35,937 nt of DNA, from the NCBI GenBank assembly GCA_003427395.1, contig BFEA01000817.1:284432-320368 (forward strand). The letters are read 5' to 3'. The DNA is from Chara braunii (taxonomy: Eukaryota; Streptophyta; Charophyceae; Charales; Characeae). Below, in pieces: positions 8,466-18,697 of the stretch. The translations under genes were made by a program, and so were the position numbers. Below the pieces are notes generated by a model. It saw only the letters and a program-made list of their open reading frames with translations. It was not told the DNA's origin and did not search any database. Every line of letters begins with the position of its first letter. Within the stretch, counting starts at the first letter, position 1.

Positions 8466-11103
8466 AGAGTTATGGGATGACTACTAAGGGACTAGGAGTG
8501 TTGTCGCGTTGTTTTGTTTTGTGTCGTTTTGTGTATGTATGTGTATGTGTGTTTTATTTTTTTGTTCGTAGAGTGGCGTGCGCGTGGTGTGTGGGATGCG
8601 TCCTGGTCGAACGGCGACGAGTCGCGCTTGGGACTTCAACCCCCCAAGATGTCGGTTCGTGTGCGGGTCCGATAGAGGCGTATTACCGCGCGTACCCCCT
8701 ATGCTACAACGAACGAGAAACGCCCTCGGCTGGTCCACCTCTGCGATTGCAACTGATCAGCTTTCGTATTGTGGACTGGTAGCTCGGCGGGGATACGCCC
8801 ACCAAAGGGAGGTGATAGCTCCCGTAAGGTGAAGGTAAGTCGTGCCTCGCGTATGCCCTATCCTGTCGTAGGGGCTCACGAGAGGTATGGCTGGCGCAGT
8901 CGGCCGGAGCGGCTTGCGGAAGCTCCATGTATGTATCGCGACGAGGATTAAGATCCAACTCATGCGTGACGCGGTCGGGAGGGTCCCACGCTACCCTTGA
9001 GTAGTGTCGGACCGATGCGCTCGACAGGTGGCGTCGTTGCTGGGGATAACGGTTGCCTGCCGTTGTCCCTGGTGGAACGACATCCGGGTATGAGAATGTG
9101 AAAACTAGGCAAAAGGAGAAGCTATCTTTGGACGTATATGGTCGATTGCTTGATACCTTGACTATCGTTGAAGATAGCTTAAAGTTGTGGCCTAAGTGTG
9201 AAGTGTTGATTATTAGCGTATGCGCGGCTTACTTGAGGAAGGAAGTGTTTGGCTATACACTTAAGTACTCTGACGCATATAATAGTGATCTCAGTGAGCA
9301 CCTTATTATCCGAAGTATCTTTTGATAGTCGGGCGATACGTCGCATATCTGGTGCAGCCTTGGTTGAGTTAAGGCAACATCCGCACTGTTGGGTATGTCC
9401 ACTACCGAAGCAAGCTCAGTTGATAACGGTTAAAGCTACGAGGCTAGTGACTTATTACGTGAACTATGTGGTAAGCTTGCTTTGGGATGTTTAGACGTTA
9501 AGCTGAGGTGTCTCCCCCTTGGTCAGTAGAGTGTCGCTTTAGAGGAGGCTTCTGATACATGAGCGACACGGATGAGGGGGTGACTAATGAGTGCGAAGTG
9601 AAAAGTTTGGTTGCAAAAGTTGTTCCTTGAGATCAGTCTGAGTTAAGATACGATAAGTATTGCGATGAATATTGTACCTAGGCCCTTCGATGGTGTGAGT
9701 TGACAATGAGTTGAGTCATTTGGGGATTGTCTAGCTTACTATCGATAAAGTTTAAGAAGTAGTGGTTACCTAGTTAACGGTTTGGCTAACCTGAAGAGAG
9801 GCTTATGTTTTAAGTATGGGTAATATATATGTATATATTTGTTTTCATGACAATGTTTATCTGATTGTTGCCATATATGTGTTTTTTTATATTTTGTTTG
9901 ATATTTGATTGATGACGTATGTATGGATTGTCTTTCGAAAAGGACGTAGACTTTGCATGAAACCCACATCTGGCATGGGACCAGAGGTGAATGGGGTGAC
10001 TCACTCGTAGGAAAGGTGGTTCTTCCTCGAGAGAGTAAGTCAGCATGTATAATTTGTCCTCAGTGAAAGTGCATTCTTGAACTGTTAATCCCTTGTTAAG
10101 GCTTAAGGAAGCAGTTATCAGTCTCAAGAATGATAATGAGACCCACGCCGGAATTATATTCCTGGTCCATTAATGGGGTGTTGTTAGCTTTTCGACAATA
10201 GGAGAGTAACTACATTATCTGTTGAGAGGAGAGGAAGGGGTTTGTCACCTGGTCGAAAACTATAATGGCCAAGTGGAACAACTACTGCTTGGTGAAAGCG
10301 GTTCTGGGGTAGCGACCTAGGCTCGTCTCCCGTTAAGTAGGGCCACCATATTTGTGAAGGCGCGAATTAGCTCTTCGTTGCCTTGATAAGTATGAATGTG
10401 GTTGTCCATTTGACCATGATTAGGTTCGGTGAGGTGCAAGCGCCATAATCAGAGAGGGATGCGATGAGGCTTGATCTTTAGAGCGGGGCTCAAAAGTCAA
10501 GATGTTATCTTATGAGGATTACACCGCCCCTTTGTAATATATGCTTCGCTTAAAAGTTGAAGGGGGTAACAATTCTATCATGTTATTTACTCATTGCTAG
10601 TCTTATTTTTGTTTTATAAAATGTGGAATACGTGTTGAGAGTTATCTTGTTATATGACTGCCAGTTGAGTTGGCTTCATGTTGTTGTTCATAAAGTTTAC
10701 CGTACTCCTCAGTTATAACCCGTGCCAATAAGTTGTGTTTATTAGGTTGTGATTGTTGTTGTGAGTATATGTTATTTATCATGGGTTGTACCGCTTTTTG
10801 GATTCATGTTTGGAGTATCCACCTATAGGGCATATGTATATTGTGTCCTTCCTTGATAATAAAAATCATGAGTGGTTAATGCCTAAGTTATGATTTGAGG
10901 GACTTAATAGTGAATATTTATGTGTTATTTCATAAGTTGTTTAAAGACTCTCGTCGGTATCGCCGATGTTCTGAATAGGTTTCTTTGTGCGCCCTCATGA
11001 TAGTAAGTGTTGAGGTTATCTCGTAGAGTATATTTTGTTTTTGACTTAGATACGTAACTCCCCTCGAGTCTCGACCCTAACGCCGCTCGTTGTTGTTCAA
11101 CGG
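8466..11103. other. long non-coding stretch upstream of gag relic
   Basis: No gene recognised. GC-rich sequence continues to about 9050 and AT-rich sequence follows. Open frames of up to about 105 codons show no family resemblance. If the retroelement model holds, this would be untranslated leader. Confidence 0.45.
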
Positions 11104-12042
11104 GTGATGGGATCGAGGGAGCTCGAGATGATAGGGTCTCAAGGGAGGATTGGGGTCGAGGAACTTGCCTACGTGCTAGGTGTGCGTGATTGGGAGCGAG
11201 ACAACCTGCCCAAAGTTGAGATCGACTTTTTCAAAGGCTATCATGTTTCTGACTTCCTTGACAAGTTTGGGCGGATAGCGTCCCACTTCAAGTGGAATGA
11301 GGAGGAAATGCTGAAAGAGGTCATAAAGTATATTCATATAGGTTTGAAGGATGAAGTCAGTGGGTTGGTTAGAATAGTTGGGTTGTCATGGAGGAAGTTT
11401 CATAATGACATGTGGAATAAGTACCGGCTAGGTGAGGAACAACTGACCAAAGACGATCTTGAGAAGATAGATCGATATAGTTATATGTCAATAGGGCACA
11501 TCCTGGCAGAGTATGAACGCGCATCGCACAAGGTCTGGGCGCTGTCTGAACATGACAAGTGTTTCGTCTTCCTTATGAACTTCACAGACGCCGAGCAGGG
11601 AAACTTGATTCGTGGAACAGAGGAGAGACTAATATGGGATAAGATACCATAAAATTTTATAGAGGGGGATTTCGATCAGTACCTTTGTCATACTCTGCGG
11701 GAAGCAAGGAAAAGAAAGGAATCGTTGGATAGTGAGAAGAGTGAGCTTGGAAAGGGACCGAATAACCCTGCAGTAGGCACCTCTGATGCTAAGAAAAATG
11801 AATTTCAGAAGGACGCTAAGGTCGTCGAACGAAATCATAGATGGAGCAAAGAGGAGAAAAAAGAGTCATGTATGGAGAGAAAAAAAATGCAGCCTAGAAT
11901 GAGGAATGTTGCAGCGCATATCTGTGAGAGGACGTTTGACGCTCCAAGCGAGAAAGGGACAGAGGAGCGAAGGGTTCAGGGAGAAGTTGGTATGACTCTA
12001 CCACTTGCTGTATCTGATCCTAAAAAAGGGTGTGACTTCTAG
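11104..12042 (+). pseudogene. retrotransposon gag-like relic (Ty3/gypsy type)
   Basis: One frame runs from an ATG at 11107 to a stop at 12042, broken by a single in-frame TAA at 11650-11652. The first 180 residues resemble the retrotransposon gag/capsid domain. They contain FFKGYHVSDFLDKFGRIA, then KYIHIGLKDEV, then a helical segment with WRKFHNDMWNKYRLGEE. The part after the stop is Lys/Glu-rich (SEKSELGKG, KKNEFQKDAKVVE, WSKEEKKES), as in the linker before a nucleocapsid. A zinc-knuckle remnant lies in another frame at 12540-12581. No protease, RT or integrase follows before unit 2, so the element is gag-only or has lost pol. The function would be virus-like particle assembly, now abolished by the stop and frameshift. 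Confidence 0.65.
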
Positions 12043-12442
12043 TCACCTAGAAAGTAAGGCAACGAAATTACCTTAGGCGAAAACAATACGCGCTCTTGCG
12101 CCTCATGTCACCATGAGGATTGGACCATACCATCACAATTGGTAGTTTCCGTGCATCTGGCGTATGGCCTCTGAGGATCGATAGAGACGCTTCGTCTAGC
12201 GAGCCTGCTGATTTACTCTATCCACTCGAGTGACCTTTTTGCCGTATTTCTCGGTAGTGTATGTAAGAATTGCGAGTGTTCCAGCATATAGCCAGATTTT
12301 ATAACTGCCCTAAAGTAAACAGTTAGAGTTACTGCCGCCGTTTACTGGGGCTTTCATTCGAAGCTTATGTCACTTCTCCTTTTCACCTTCCAGCACCGGG
12401 TAGGTGTTAGACTCTATACATCGTGTTACCACTTGGCAGAGT

Positions 12443-12469
12443 CCTGTGTTTTTAATAAAAAAACACGGG
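12443..12469. repeat. short AT-rich hairpin inside gag relic
   Basis: GTGTTTTT (12446-12453) pairs with AAAAACAC (12459-12466) around AATAA, extended by CC/GG and a G-U pair. Its role is unknown. Confidence 0.6.
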
Positions 12470-12611
12470 TGCGTCGTCAACTGCGAGTTGGAAAGGGCGA
12501 AAAAATAGCAGGCGGCGAGAACAGTGGTCGAAGATAGTATGTGCTTATTGTGGGAAGACTGGTCATACCCCTCGTAGATATAAGATGGCAAAGGAGGGAG
12601 TTAAGAGGTGA
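12459..12611 (+). pseudogene. degenerate CCHC zinc-knuckle of the gag relic
   Basis: The open frame, third relative to position 1, encodes a basic segment (GRKNSRRREQWSK) followed by CAYCGKTGHTPRRY at 12540-12581. This is the Cys-X2-Cys-X4-His-X4-Cys nucleocapsid knuckle with the last Cys replaced by Tyr, explainable by one G-to-A change (TGT to TAT). It is in a different frame from 11104-12042, so at least one frameshift separates them. The stop TGA is at 12609-12611. In an intact element the knuckle would bind the RNA genome for packaging. Confidence 0.6.
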
Positions 12612-13647
12612 GACCGTTTGCTTTAGGCAAAGGCTTGGTTCCCCTCAATAGCTATCATCTGTTCGTTTTGTCTCGTTCATAGCAAGAAAGAGGTTAGAAA
12701 GGCGTCAACAGTCTTGAACGACCTATAAATAAATATCCAGTAGGCTATGACAATGTGAAAGACTCGGTTGCTGGACTGATAAGTGATTATCTGGTTATTT
12801 TTGCTTTTAAGATGAATCTTCGAAGTTTTATGAGACGTACGCTTCATCTCACATATACTTTTGATTTTGGGTGTGAGATATTACTTCTTGGGATTGTGCG
12901 TACGTTCTGGGCTTGAGTATCCACTTTTTAGGTTGACTCTAGGTTTGGTTGAATGCAAGTGAAGGCCTTGTAGGATTCGACTGTCCGTACACTGACATTT
13001 TTTTTTCTTTGTCATAATAATTGAGATCGTTTTGTATATATCAGTCTCTTATGATTCATAAGATGTATTATACAAGGTCTTTTGTTTCTGATTGGGACTT
13101 GAAATTGTGATGATTTGAGGCTTGTGAGGATTTGAGACTCAAGATAATCTGATTTTCTCCTCAGAACCATCTTGGTATGGAGTTTGATTTCCCTGGGTTG
13201 CAGGATCGTGCACGTTCTGGTTGTCATTGGCATTCTCACCATTGTGAGTTTTCAATTTGACATATGAGAAAGAAAATAATGACAGTGTACAGTAAAAAGG
13301 GTAGATGAAGTGTGCGAACCAAAGAGGGTTCGATGAAGTGAAGAAAGTGTGATTTTGAAGTGAAAGATTTATGGGACACTTGAAGAGTCCAGAAAGTTAC
13401 ATGAAGAAAGAGGTTATGCCTGAAGGCGGCCTAAGTGGTTATAGGTCTTATCTGGACTCATCTTCAAGTGAAAGATATTTTAAGGATTGTACGGATAATC
13501 CATCCGTGCGTGGGAGGATGGTTGAGAATTTTTTTTGGTTGATTCTCCTTCAAGTGGGAAGGGGTCTTAATACACTTTATGGAAGGACCATTCTTGAGTG
13601 GCAGGGTGGCTTGAAAGATTGTTGTGATATAAGAGTTTTATCCTCCG
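12612..13647. other. unassigned DNA downstream of gag relic
   Basis: No gene recognised. A frame of 110 codons at 13371-13703 runs into the structured repeat units and is probably incidental. Confidence 0.45.
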
Positions 13648-14033
13648 CCAGAATCGACAACTTCATTCTGTTGGTTCTCAACTGCCGGTGGGGGTGTCGT
13701 TAGTGGCAGGGAAACCCGCCTGATTCTGGGACCCCTTATGTATGGCCTTTGGTTGTGAGTCACGGGTGGCTTTGTGTGCGGTAGAGGGTAAGGAAAAAAC
13801 ACGCCAGAATCGGCATCCCCATTTGTTTAAGTCATATGGTAGCTGGCGGAGGTGTCACCTGAGGCAGGGAAACCCGCCAGATTCAGGGACCCTTCACTTA
13901 GTTGTTATATACTGCAAACGGTCTAAGCGCGCGGCAGTGATTTCCATGATTGAGGAGATTGAGCTTTGACTAATAGCCGGTGGGAGTGTCGTCTGCGAAA
14001 GAGGAAACCCACCTGATTTTGGGGACCCTCCAA
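13648..14033 (+). repeat. three diverged tandem units with compensatory helix
   Basis: Each unit contains GGYGG(G)RGTGTC, a variable stretch, (G)CAGGGAAA or similar, CCCRCC, then TGATT and GGGACCC. The inner helix changes in a paired way. Unit 1 has GGTGGG (13687-13692) with CCCGCC (13715-13720). Unit 2 has CTGGCGG (13843-13849) with CCGCCAG (13874-13880). Unit 3 has GGTGGG (13979-13984) with CCCACC (14008-14013). An outer helix CCAGAATC/GATTCTGG (13648-13655 with 13722-13729) encloses unit 1. It is present with one mismatch in unit 2 (13804-13811 with 13880-13887) and not obvious in unit 3. Confidence 0.75.
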
Positions 14034-14894
14034 TAGGCTTTAGTTTTGTTGATAGTGGCCTTGTCAATGAGTGTGAAGTAAGTGCATTTTATTTTGGAAT
14101 AAGATTATGAGAGTTGGCTCACTGAGCAAAGCTTGTGGATGAAATTAGTAAAAGGTGTGATGAAAGCGAAGAGCCCTACTCAAAAGGGTAGGATTTATGA
14201 GCAAAAGGGGTGACTTTCTTTTGTTTTGAAGGCTGAATGAATACCCCTACCAGTCCGTTTGATAAATGACTAAGATGAGTAACTTCTGCATGATAGTAAT
14301 GCCTTGTGGGACTGGGCTTAACGGGGCCCTACCCATAAGGTACATTTATGGCTTGAATGATGGAGTCAAACACCCTAATCTTCCAGATTATCTCAAAGAT
14401 TGAAGTGTCTGATTAATCCTCACAATGGGGCGACCCTTTGAGGAAGAGCTCAAAAGAGGGTTGTATGACTAAGTTGAGTCTGAATGATCAATCCACCGGT
14501 GGATTGGGTTCCGGCTTATAGTAGGGTGATTCTGGGTGTCTGGCGCGATAAAATATCATTCAAAGAGACTGGGAGTATGATAGTCTTAAGGTTGGCATTG
14601 GATGACTTCCTGTCTGTGATTGCAGAGAGTAGAAAGTGGTTTTTATCCACCTTGTTAAATGAGAGGTTGAAAAGTGTTTGTGCATAGCCGATTATTCGAC
14701 TATTGTAGATTGCTATTTTGATCAGGAATTAAAAGGATACTTCTTACCGATAATTTTGTCCATTTCTTTTGAAGGATCAAGGCTTGGAGTGGATATAACT
14801 AAATGACCATTCGCTGAAGTTGAGAACTCGAGAAAATTATTATATACTTTTTTGAAGACTATGTTTAAAAAGTATTTGGTTTAACCTTTCGTTT
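14034..14894. other. unassigned DNA before unit 2
   Basis: No gene, RNA or element recognised. Confidence 0.5.
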
Positions 14895-14946
14895 GCGACG
14901 GGGACGTCGCTTAATAGGGTCCGGGCAAGCTGTCGTACCAAATACC
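14895..14946. repeat. repeat-end motif: GCGACG/CGTCGC hairpin plus half palindrome
   Basis: GCGACGGGGACGTCGC (6-bp arms) is followed by CTTAATAGGGT and TGTCGTACCAAATACC. The same order is found at 27905-27971, where the full AAGGGTATTT palindrome arm is present. It abuts the left edge of unit 2. Confidence 0.75.
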
Positions 14947-15276
14947 GTGTTGGCTGCAAGTCACGCCAGAGCAGCCTCGCTCGTCTGACGGCGCGCGCGT
15001 GAGAGGAAGCTTAGGTCCTCGCCTGGGAAAGAGGCGCGTGCGGGGTATTGACGGCAGGGCGCAACCATGCGTGGCCTGGGTATGCGCGGCGTCGCAGGCC
15101 AGCGAGACGTGCAGCCCCTTGTCCCCTTAGTTTTCGTGTTCCCCCCCCCCGCTTGTTATTATTTTTATGCATTGATATTTTTATTTGTATTGTTATTCCT
15201 ACCTTTATTTTGTGCCTTTGACTCGGTGATCGGCTCCGAGGCCGACGTCGGGACCGACACGCTTGGCTCCGTTACG

Positions 15277-15508
15277 GTATTGCCGGGCACGGATGGTCGC
15301 CGCGGCAGTCGAGGACCTTGGGTGCGCGCCCTCCGGGTTGGCCCAGGGCGCAGGAGAAAAGGCTGAGTGGTGGGGCCAGCCGATGTGGTGCACCATCCGC
15401 TCCGTACCATCCGTTGTGAGAGGTTTGAGAGTGAGCGTGCCCGCTGAGGCACGTAAGATGGTGAATTATGCCTGAGTTAGGCGGGGCCAGAGAGCACCAG
15501 TAGGAGAC
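15277..15508 (+). pseudogene. 26S rRNA-like fragment (sense), unit 2
   Basis: Counterpart of 1205-1436, with the same 26S-like words (GTGGTGCACC, TTGTGAGAGGTTTGAG, AAGATGGTGAATTATGCCTG, GGCGGGGCCAGAG). Confidence 0.7.
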
Positions 15509-15570
15509 TGGCACAGTTTTGGCTGTGCGGCAGGCTGGCCCAACAGGAGGGGCGCATAGAATCCGCCCTA

Positions 15571-15615
15571 CTCCGGTCTTCAAAGTTCTCATTTGAGTAT
15601 TTGCCATCACCACGA
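15571..15615 (-). pseudogene. 26S rRNA-like fragment in antisense orientation, unit 2
   Basis: Counterpart of 1500-1545. It contains GGTCTTCAAAGTTCTCATTT and GAGTATTTGCCATCACCAC, the complement of a conserved 26S segment. Confidence 0.7.
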
Positions 15616-15821
15616 AGGCCTGCGTGAGGGGTCCGCGGGATGGTGGGATAGGCTTGGGCAGTCGTGGCCAGGGGATATTTCCCGCCAGCCACGGCTTGTA
15701 GTAAGAGGCTTCGGGGGAGCTGTGCTTTTGGGGCCCGAAAGGGCAGGAAGTTGTGCCACAGGCACAGTAGGCGGTAGGCCAGGGGTACCGGGGCGGAAAT
15801 GGGCGGCCCACTGAGCAAGCT

Positions 15822-15909
15822 GTTCGTCGGACTTGGATGTAGGGTTGAGAGACTTACTAGGCCGCCTGGTAGCTCAGGCCCTTCGAAGTCTCCTTAGGAT
15901 AGCTGCAGC
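15822..15909 (+). pseudogene. 26S rRNA-like fragment (sense), unit 2
   Basis: Counterpart of 1751-1847, containing TTCGTCGGACTTGGATGTAG and TCTCCTTAGGATAGCTG. Confidence 0.65.
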
Positions 15910-16042
15910 AGTTGAATGGCAGACCAGTCGGCACGGGGTCGGAAGCAGCGCTAGCCAGAGAAACAAGGCGAGCGACTGCACATTCGAAGTGAGTGCAGGA
16001 AGATCGAGTGGAGTGCTGCAGGGGGAGGTCGCAACTGCACTA

Positions 16043-16120
16043 ATGTGCAACGTTAGTCGGATCTGGGTATAGGGGCGAAAGACTAATCGAACCGTCTAGT
16101 TGTTGGTTCCCCTCGGAGAG
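16043..16120 (+). pseudogene. 26S rRNA-like fragment (sense), second copy within unit 2
   Basis: It contains CTGGGTATAGGGGCGAAAGA, CTAATCGAACCGTCTAGTTG and TTGGTTCCCC. It keeps CTAATCGAACC as in genuine 26S rRNA, where unit 1 reads CTAATAGAACC. Confidence 0.75.
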
Positions 16121-17555
16121 CTCCACCAGAAAGTCGGGGCTGTTCAGCGGTTTTGCGCTCGGCTGTAGGACCGAGCGCTAAGCCCAGAAGAGACGGGGGT
16201 GAAGCCTTGCAGCAATACTGACGGACGAGTCATTCTTTGAAGGTGGGGGATACCGGGCAGCGCAGAACGAGGGCAGAGGAAAACAGACAGTGGGAGAAGC
16301 GACAGGCAGCGAGGCTAGACAGAGGGGGAAACGATGAATGAATCTGGACGGGATATGCGCTGAGGTGCATTCGGTGATGAGGAAGAAGGGAGGAAGATTA
16401 TGGTTCTCTCCCGTTCCTTGATGGGAACGAGCGATTGAAGGCTCGTTTCCAACATTTTGGGACAGCGCGAAATGAATGGCATGGTCAGATTTGGCAAAGG
16501 GATAGTGAATAGGGCGGTGCACGAGAAAGAGGGTGCGTCGGAGCTATGGCGGGGAGTGAAGAAGAGGGAGAGAAATCGACATAGTTCGTTCATTTCATGA
16601 CCGATTCTTGCAGTTCAAGATGCTATACTGAGTTTTTTAGATAGGGCGATTCTGATGCCGTGGTTAGTTTCGGGATTAGTGGACTAGAATTAGAGTTAGT
16701 AGAGAATGGGATGCGCGGGGATGGCAGGAGCAAAGAAGGAGAGAGGGGGAATCACGGATCTTGCCCGTTTCTTAGCGAAAACGGGCAAGGGAGGGTTCGT
16801 TTTTGGGGTTTTCAGGTATTGCGAGTCCAATAGAGGGGTTAGATGTAAAAGAAGATTAGTAAAATGAGAGTTAGAAGAGAAAGGTGTTAACGTGAGAGGT
16901 GACGGGGCTATGGAAGAAGCGAAAATTCAATGATTCGCTCGATCCTCGATGGAATCGAGCGGAGGAACATTGTAAGCAGGGGGTGTCGGATGGTGCGAAG
17001 CTCGTAGTGTTATTGATTTTTATAGGTAATGGTCAGAAATGGCAGGCCGGCGGATGGGGGCTGCGCCCGAATGAGAGACCGCTTTAGAACAGTGTGAATC
17101 TTTCCACGTTTCGGGGAAGATTCATTCTCTCTTTGGCGCTCTTTGACGAGTAAAGGAACGAGGTTGCCACTCATGGTCGCGGCGGTGGGTACTCATCCTA
17201 TCGGTCGTGCTGTGAGAGGGGCATCCAAAAGAGCTTTTCTTTGAGATTAGCAATGTATCCTTCCGTGTTCTGGCGGAAGGTCCATTCGAGGTGTCCAGTC
17301 TGATGACGTAACAGGCATAAAGCCAACCACTAGCTGGGAGACTTACCTGTTGGCTAGTGCGTTGCTCATCCTATCGATGGAAGGAGCCCCCTCCAGCTCC
17401 CAAAAGGGTAGTGCATACTTACCTGGCTGAGGCGTAGCAGTGATTACGAGGGCGGACAACTAAGACAAGCCGCAGTTGAGCACTATCGGGGTGAGGAAAC
17501 ATAGAGGGAAAGAGAGAAGGGGCACTTACCGTCGAAGGTGGGTAGTGCGACCTTA

Positions 17556-17590
17556 CCTAATGGTCGCAGGTTCAAATCCTGCTATACCCA
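17556..17590 (+). pseudogene. 3' part of an organelle-type tRNA-Lys(UUU)
   Basis: The segment starting CCTAATGGTCGCAGG, continuing TTCAAATCCTGC and ending TATACCCA matches my knowledge of the 3' half (anticodon-stem 3' strand, T arm, acceptor strand) of plant mitochondrial trnK-UUU. The 5' half, including the anticodon, is missing and replaced by the unit's own sequence. It is absent from unit 1, so it arrived as part of the 190-bp insert. Confidence 0.65.
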
Positions 17591-17666
17591 TAAGGCCACG
17601 AAGTGGGGTAGACATGCTTATACTCCTTTCAGGCAACTAACTTGTATACATATTCCAGAAAGAAAC

Positions 17667-17744
17667 GGCTATGGCGAAATTGGTTTACGCACCACACTTA
17701 GGATGTGGCGGCGCTTCGCGCCTTGTGGGTTCGAGTCCCGCTAT
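17667..17744 (+). tRNA. tRNA-Leu(UAG)-like, organelle type, truncated acceptor end
   Basis: It has the D-arm word TGGCGAAATTGGTTTACGC, a CCACA/TGTGG anticodon stem around CTTAGGA (anticodon TAG), a long variable arm GCGGCGCTTCGCGCC, and T arm GTGGG-TTCGAGT-CCCGC. The 5' acceptor strand GGCTATG would need CATAGCC or TATAGCC, but the sequence ends CTAT before unit DNA (CGAGCC) resumes. The last bases of the acceptor and the discriminator are therefore lost or replaced. The class II shape and sequence resemble bacterial and organelle leucine tRNAs rather than nuclear ones. A functional nuclear tRNA is unlikely. Confidence 0.7.
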
Positions 17745-18088
17745 CGAGCCGCAGTGCCAGGCTACTTATGAGCTGGTTATCAACGTATCTTCCCGTAACT
17801 TAGTGGAAGGTACACTTTTGTCATCAGGCTTTGGTCTGCACATGCATGTTTTCTTTTACGCGGCTGTTCGAAAGTCGTCACGACCCTGGCTGTGCACTTC
17901 GAATCCATGGTCGTGTTCGCTGGGATGAATAGTTTTATGACTTAGCAGAAGATTCATTCGGCTTGAGCAAGTTGAGTAGCAGAGGCGAGTTAGAATCCGA
18001 CAGCGGTGTAACGGAAGTTTGTCGAAGCGACCTCCTGGCTCGGTGGGTGGTAGGAGCCGGCAGTCTGTGGGGTTCAGTTGTGATATGA

Positions 18089-18275
18089 GTAGATCAGGTA
18101 CTGCTTTGTTCCGTGCTGAATGTGTGGACATCCTTGTCTGCGCTTCGTTGTTACCCTGCAGCCTGTGTCCCGCTTGCTATGNGTAGATCAGGTACTGCTT
18201 TGTTCCGTGCTGAATGTGTGGACATCCTTGTCTGCGCTTCGTTGTTACCCTGCAGCCTGTGTCCCGCTTGCTATG
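18089..18275. other. exact 93-bp duplication joined by one N (assembly join)
   Basis: Bases 18089-18181 and 18183-18275 are identical, separated by the single N at 18182. Unit 1 has this sequence only once (about 4686-4780). This is the pattern of two contig ends that overlap but were not merged. Confidence 0.93.
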
Positions 18276-18532
18276 CACGGGGTTCTTTGCTGGTTGACGT
18301 GTTCACTGTGTGGTGTGGCCGTGTTGTTGGTATTGTCTTGCGCTTCGCTACTTCGCTGCCGGGCTGTCCCTCCGCCGGCCGTGTCTTCCGCTTGCATCGT
18401 GTAGGCTGCCAGGTTGTTGGTACAACCAGTTACTATCGTGTCGAAGCACAGCCTGTGTGCTTACATCGAACCTTGGCTGGTGGGACTGCTGTAAGCTTAG
18501 GCGGTTGTTGTGGTTTAAGGCTGCTGTTGAAG

Positions 18533-18697
18533 AAGGCGTCTATTTGACCTTCTGTTACAAACGAGTTCAATTTTCCTCTGATCATATACCCTTGATGCAG
18601 CCGCGCTTCGCGACATCCTTAACTTTAAAACAACTTATTTTCTGTCGTTCGCAAAAATCAGGGCGGATACTCTTGTAAGGGTATTCACACCGAAAAA
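18533..18697. repeat. stretch with inverted palindromic motif at repeat junction
   Basis: It contains ATACTCTT-GT-AAGGGTAT (18667-18684), an opposite-orientation relative of the motif at 852-873, and a small CCGCGCTTCGCG hairpin near 18601. It joins unit 2 to the gag relic. No gene seen. Confidence 0.5.

Larger units (their letters stand above)
17556..17745 (+). other. 190-bp insertion of probable mitochondrial DNA
   Basis: Unit 1 reads GACCTTA-GCTCGTAGTG-GAGCCGC at 3501-3524. Unit 2 reads GACCTTA, then 190 bp, then GAGCCGC. The insert thus replaces about 10 bp. It holds a 3' tRNA-Lys-like fragment, 76 bp of spacer, and an almost complete tRNA-Leu(UAG). Two tRNA sequences of organelle type in one orientation suggest a nuclear copy of mitochondrial DNA captured at a break; plastid or bacterial origin is less likely. 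No target duplication is visible. Confidence 0.7.
16412..17813 (+). repeat. array of stem-loops, unit 2
   Basis: Counterparts of the unit 1 hairpins are CGTTCC/GGAACG (16412-16429), CTTGCCCGTTT/AAACGGGCAAG (16760-16789), CGCTCGAT/ATCGAGCG (16936-16961), GAATCTTTCC/GGGAAGATTC (17096-17123, one pair now G-U), CCTTCCG/CGGAAGG (17259-17280) and GTATCTTCC/GGAAGGTAC (17785-17813). The CGGTCAT hairpin is damaged here by one substitution (CGTTCAT). The 17096 C-to-T change still allows pairing. Confidence 0.75.
14933..18532 (+). repeat. large composite repeat unit, copy 2
   Basis: It is collinear with 845-5039 in the same orientation, with scattered substitutions and small indels. It lacks the hAT element and carries a 190-bp tRNA-containing insert (17556-17745) and an assembly-type 93-bp duplication around the N at 18182. 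Similarity ends at CTGTTGAAG. The two copies lie about 14.1 kb apart start to start and enclose the 11104 gag relic. Confidence 0.9.

Noticed and set aside
13371-13703. 110-codon frame after the gag relic
   Set aside because: No family motif; its 3' part is structured tandem repeat.
15272-15811. 179-codon minus-strand frame, with a 113-codon partner at 1200-1541
   Set aside because: It overlaps rRNA-like sequence, and the two copies differ in length because of frameshifts.
14895-18684. Helitron or TIR transposon bounded by the palindromic motifs
   Set aside because: There is no CTRR end after the hairpin, no further terminal similarity beyond the palindrome and no target duplication; it is kept only as a recurring motif.
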